This document shows positions 4,377 to 5,118 of a stretch of DNA of 5,118 nucleotides, piece after piece. A program made the translations under genes and the position numbers. The notes beneath the pieces were generated by a model. The model saw nothing but the letters and a program-made list of their open reading frames with translations, had not been told where the DNA came from and made no database searches. This stretch comes from Desulfovibrio sp. UBA4079 (GTDB lineage: Bacteria; Desulfobacterota; Desulfovibrionia; Desulfovibrionales; Desulfovibrionaceae). Numbering within the stretch: the first letter of the stretch is position 1; each line of letters opens with the position of its first letter. The DNA lies in the NCBI GenBank assembly GCA_002382645.1, contig DFYP01000103.1:1-5118 (forward strand). Direction: 5' to 3'.

Positions 4377-5118
4377 CCGGCCTGGTTCCGGGCGCGGCCG
4401 GCTTCGCGGGTCCGGGTTTGGCAGGGGCTGCGCCGGGCTTGGCCGGGGCGGGCTGCGGCTTGGCTTGTGCGGGTTGCGGCTTGGCCGGAGCCGCCTGGGG
4501 TTTTGCGGGCGCGGCCTGGGGCTTGCCCGGGGCCTTGGCCCCGCCGGACGGGAACAGGGTGCCGCGCTGGGCCCCGACCACGATCTTGCCCACCGCGTCC
4601 TCCTGGACCCGGTTCAGCTCCAGGAAGGCGCAGCCCAGGATCCCGCCCTCGTGGCGCATGACCTTGGCCGGGATCTGCTGGGCCAGGATTTTTCCGGCCA
4701 GGCGCACGTCCAGGGTCAGGACCGTGCCGCCCTTGACCCGGGGGCCCTGGTACTGGAAGCCGATGCCCGTGGCCGAGATGTCCAGGGCCGGGCAGCGCGC
4801 GTTCAGCTCGGCGCAGGCGATGTCCAGGCCCCGGATGGGCACCCGGAAGGCCGTGCGCTTCTCCTTCTTTTCCGAACCGCTCTTGATTTCGAGGTCAGGG
4901 GCCGGGGCCTCGCCGTCCTCGTCCTCCGGGGCCTTGGGCCGGGCCATGGGCTTGGGCTGGGGCTTGGCCTGGGGTTTGGCCGGATCGGGCTTGGGCGGGG
5001 TCTTGAGGCTGAAGGCGAATTCCTGGGGCGCGGGCCCGTCGGGTTTCTTCTTGACCGGCTTGGCCTTGGCCGGAGCCGGACGCGCCGCAGGCTTGCCCTT
5101 GGGAGCGGGCTTGGCGCG
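4348..5118 (-). CDS. PilZ-domain protein with Ala/Lys/Pro-rich tails, 5' end outside the window
   Basis: A probable cyclic-di-GMP receptor. The frame is open from the right edge to TAA at 4350-4348, giving 256 visible residues; the true start lies outside. Visible residues 1-64 are a Lys/Pro/Ala-rich tail, 65-87 are acidic then basic, and the PilZ domain covers about 86-186. It has both binding motifs: RxxxR as RTAFR at 88-92 (codons 4857-4843) and DxSxxG as DISATG at 113-118 (4782-4765). The strand pattern after it (LTLDVRLAG, IPAKVMRHEGGILGCAFLEL) is typical of PilZ. From about 192 on the protein is disordered, with five seven-residue repeats at 199-233. An internal ATG at 4947 could be mistaken for the start, but it has no clear Shine-Dalgarno sequence and the same low-complexity frame continues upstream. 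The output of the protein is unknown; the tails suggest binding to a negatively charged partner or flexible tethering. Confidence 0.88.
   Translation of the reverse strand, partial: RAKPAPKGKPAARPAPAKAKPVKKKPDGPAPQEFAFSLKTPPKPDPAKPQAKPQPKPMARPKAPEDEDGEAPAPDLEIKSGSEKKEKRTAFRVPIRGLDIACAELNARCPALDISATGIGFQYQGPRVKGGTVLTLDVRLAGKILAQQIPAKVMRHEGGILGCAFLELNRVQEDAVGKIVVGAQRGTLFPSGGAKAPGKPQAAPAKPQAAPAKPQPAQAKPQPAPAKPGAAPAKPGPAKPAAPGTRPVSPPGATRK
4420..4524 (-). repeat. Five tandem 21-bp repeats encoding KPQ(A/P)A(P/Q)A-type heptads
   Basis: The PilZ gene encodes KPQAAPA, KPQAAPA, KPQPAQA, KPQPAPA and KPGAAPA in direct succession, then the shorter KPGPAKPAAPG. The unit is exactly 21 bases, so copy number can change without breaking the frame. 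Degeneration increases toward the C-terminus. Confidence 0.85.

Noticed and set aside
4377..4560. Possible CRISPR-like or non-coding repeat array
   Set aside because: The repeats are contiguous 21-base units without spacers and translate into regular heptads in the PilZ frame, so they are coding.

Overview
The window is a very GC-rich (roughly 70 percent), gene-dense piece of bacterial chromosome. The tight gene packing, consensus AGGAGG ribosome binding sites, sigma-70-like promoter spacing, an RdgC homologue, a HAMP-GGDEF enzyme and a PilZ protein all suggest a Gram-negative proteobacterium. The style of the proteins reminds me of high-GC Desulfovibrio-like sulfate reducers, but this is an impression without a marker gene. 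I see no mobile element, CRISPR array, tRNA or rRNA.

Layout. Six genes read leftward (minus strand) and one rightward. From right to left: (i) a PilZ-domain protein (4348 to beyond the right edge, minus) with long Ala/Lys/Pro-rich tails; (ii) a small helical protein of unknown function (4002-4376, plus) whose 3' end overlaps the PilZ gene tail to tail; (iii) a 141-bp divergent promoter region (3861-4001); (iv) two consecutive minus-strand genes that look like the N-terminal and C-terminal halves of RdgC (3246-3860 and 2712-3236); (v) a GDSL/SGNH-family hydrolase (2130-2708) three bases downstream of the second half; (vi) a good sigma-70-like promoter (2105-2133) that starts a second unit: a two-helix membrane protein with a possible PH-like domain (1459-2079), a HAMP-GGDEF diguanylate cyclase coupled to it by an ATGA overlap (527-1462), and an unrecognised protein that runs off the left edge (1-504).

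Functional reading. Two themes are visible. One is DNA maintenance: a two-gene RdgC, possibly co-transcribed with the SGNH hydrolase. The other is cyclic-di-GMP signalling: a membrane diguanylate cyclase with intact active and inhibitory sites, and a PilZ c-di-GMP receptor about 3 kb away. Whether this enzyme and receptor work together is inference.

The most interesting point is the split rdgC. The two halves lie in the same reading frame, separated by one TAG stop and three sense codons. The TAG overlaps a consensus Shine-Dalgarno sequence set at an ideal distance from the ATG of the second half. That fits a true two-gene, two-subunit RdgC, but a nonsense-split gene or stop-codon readthrough remains possible.
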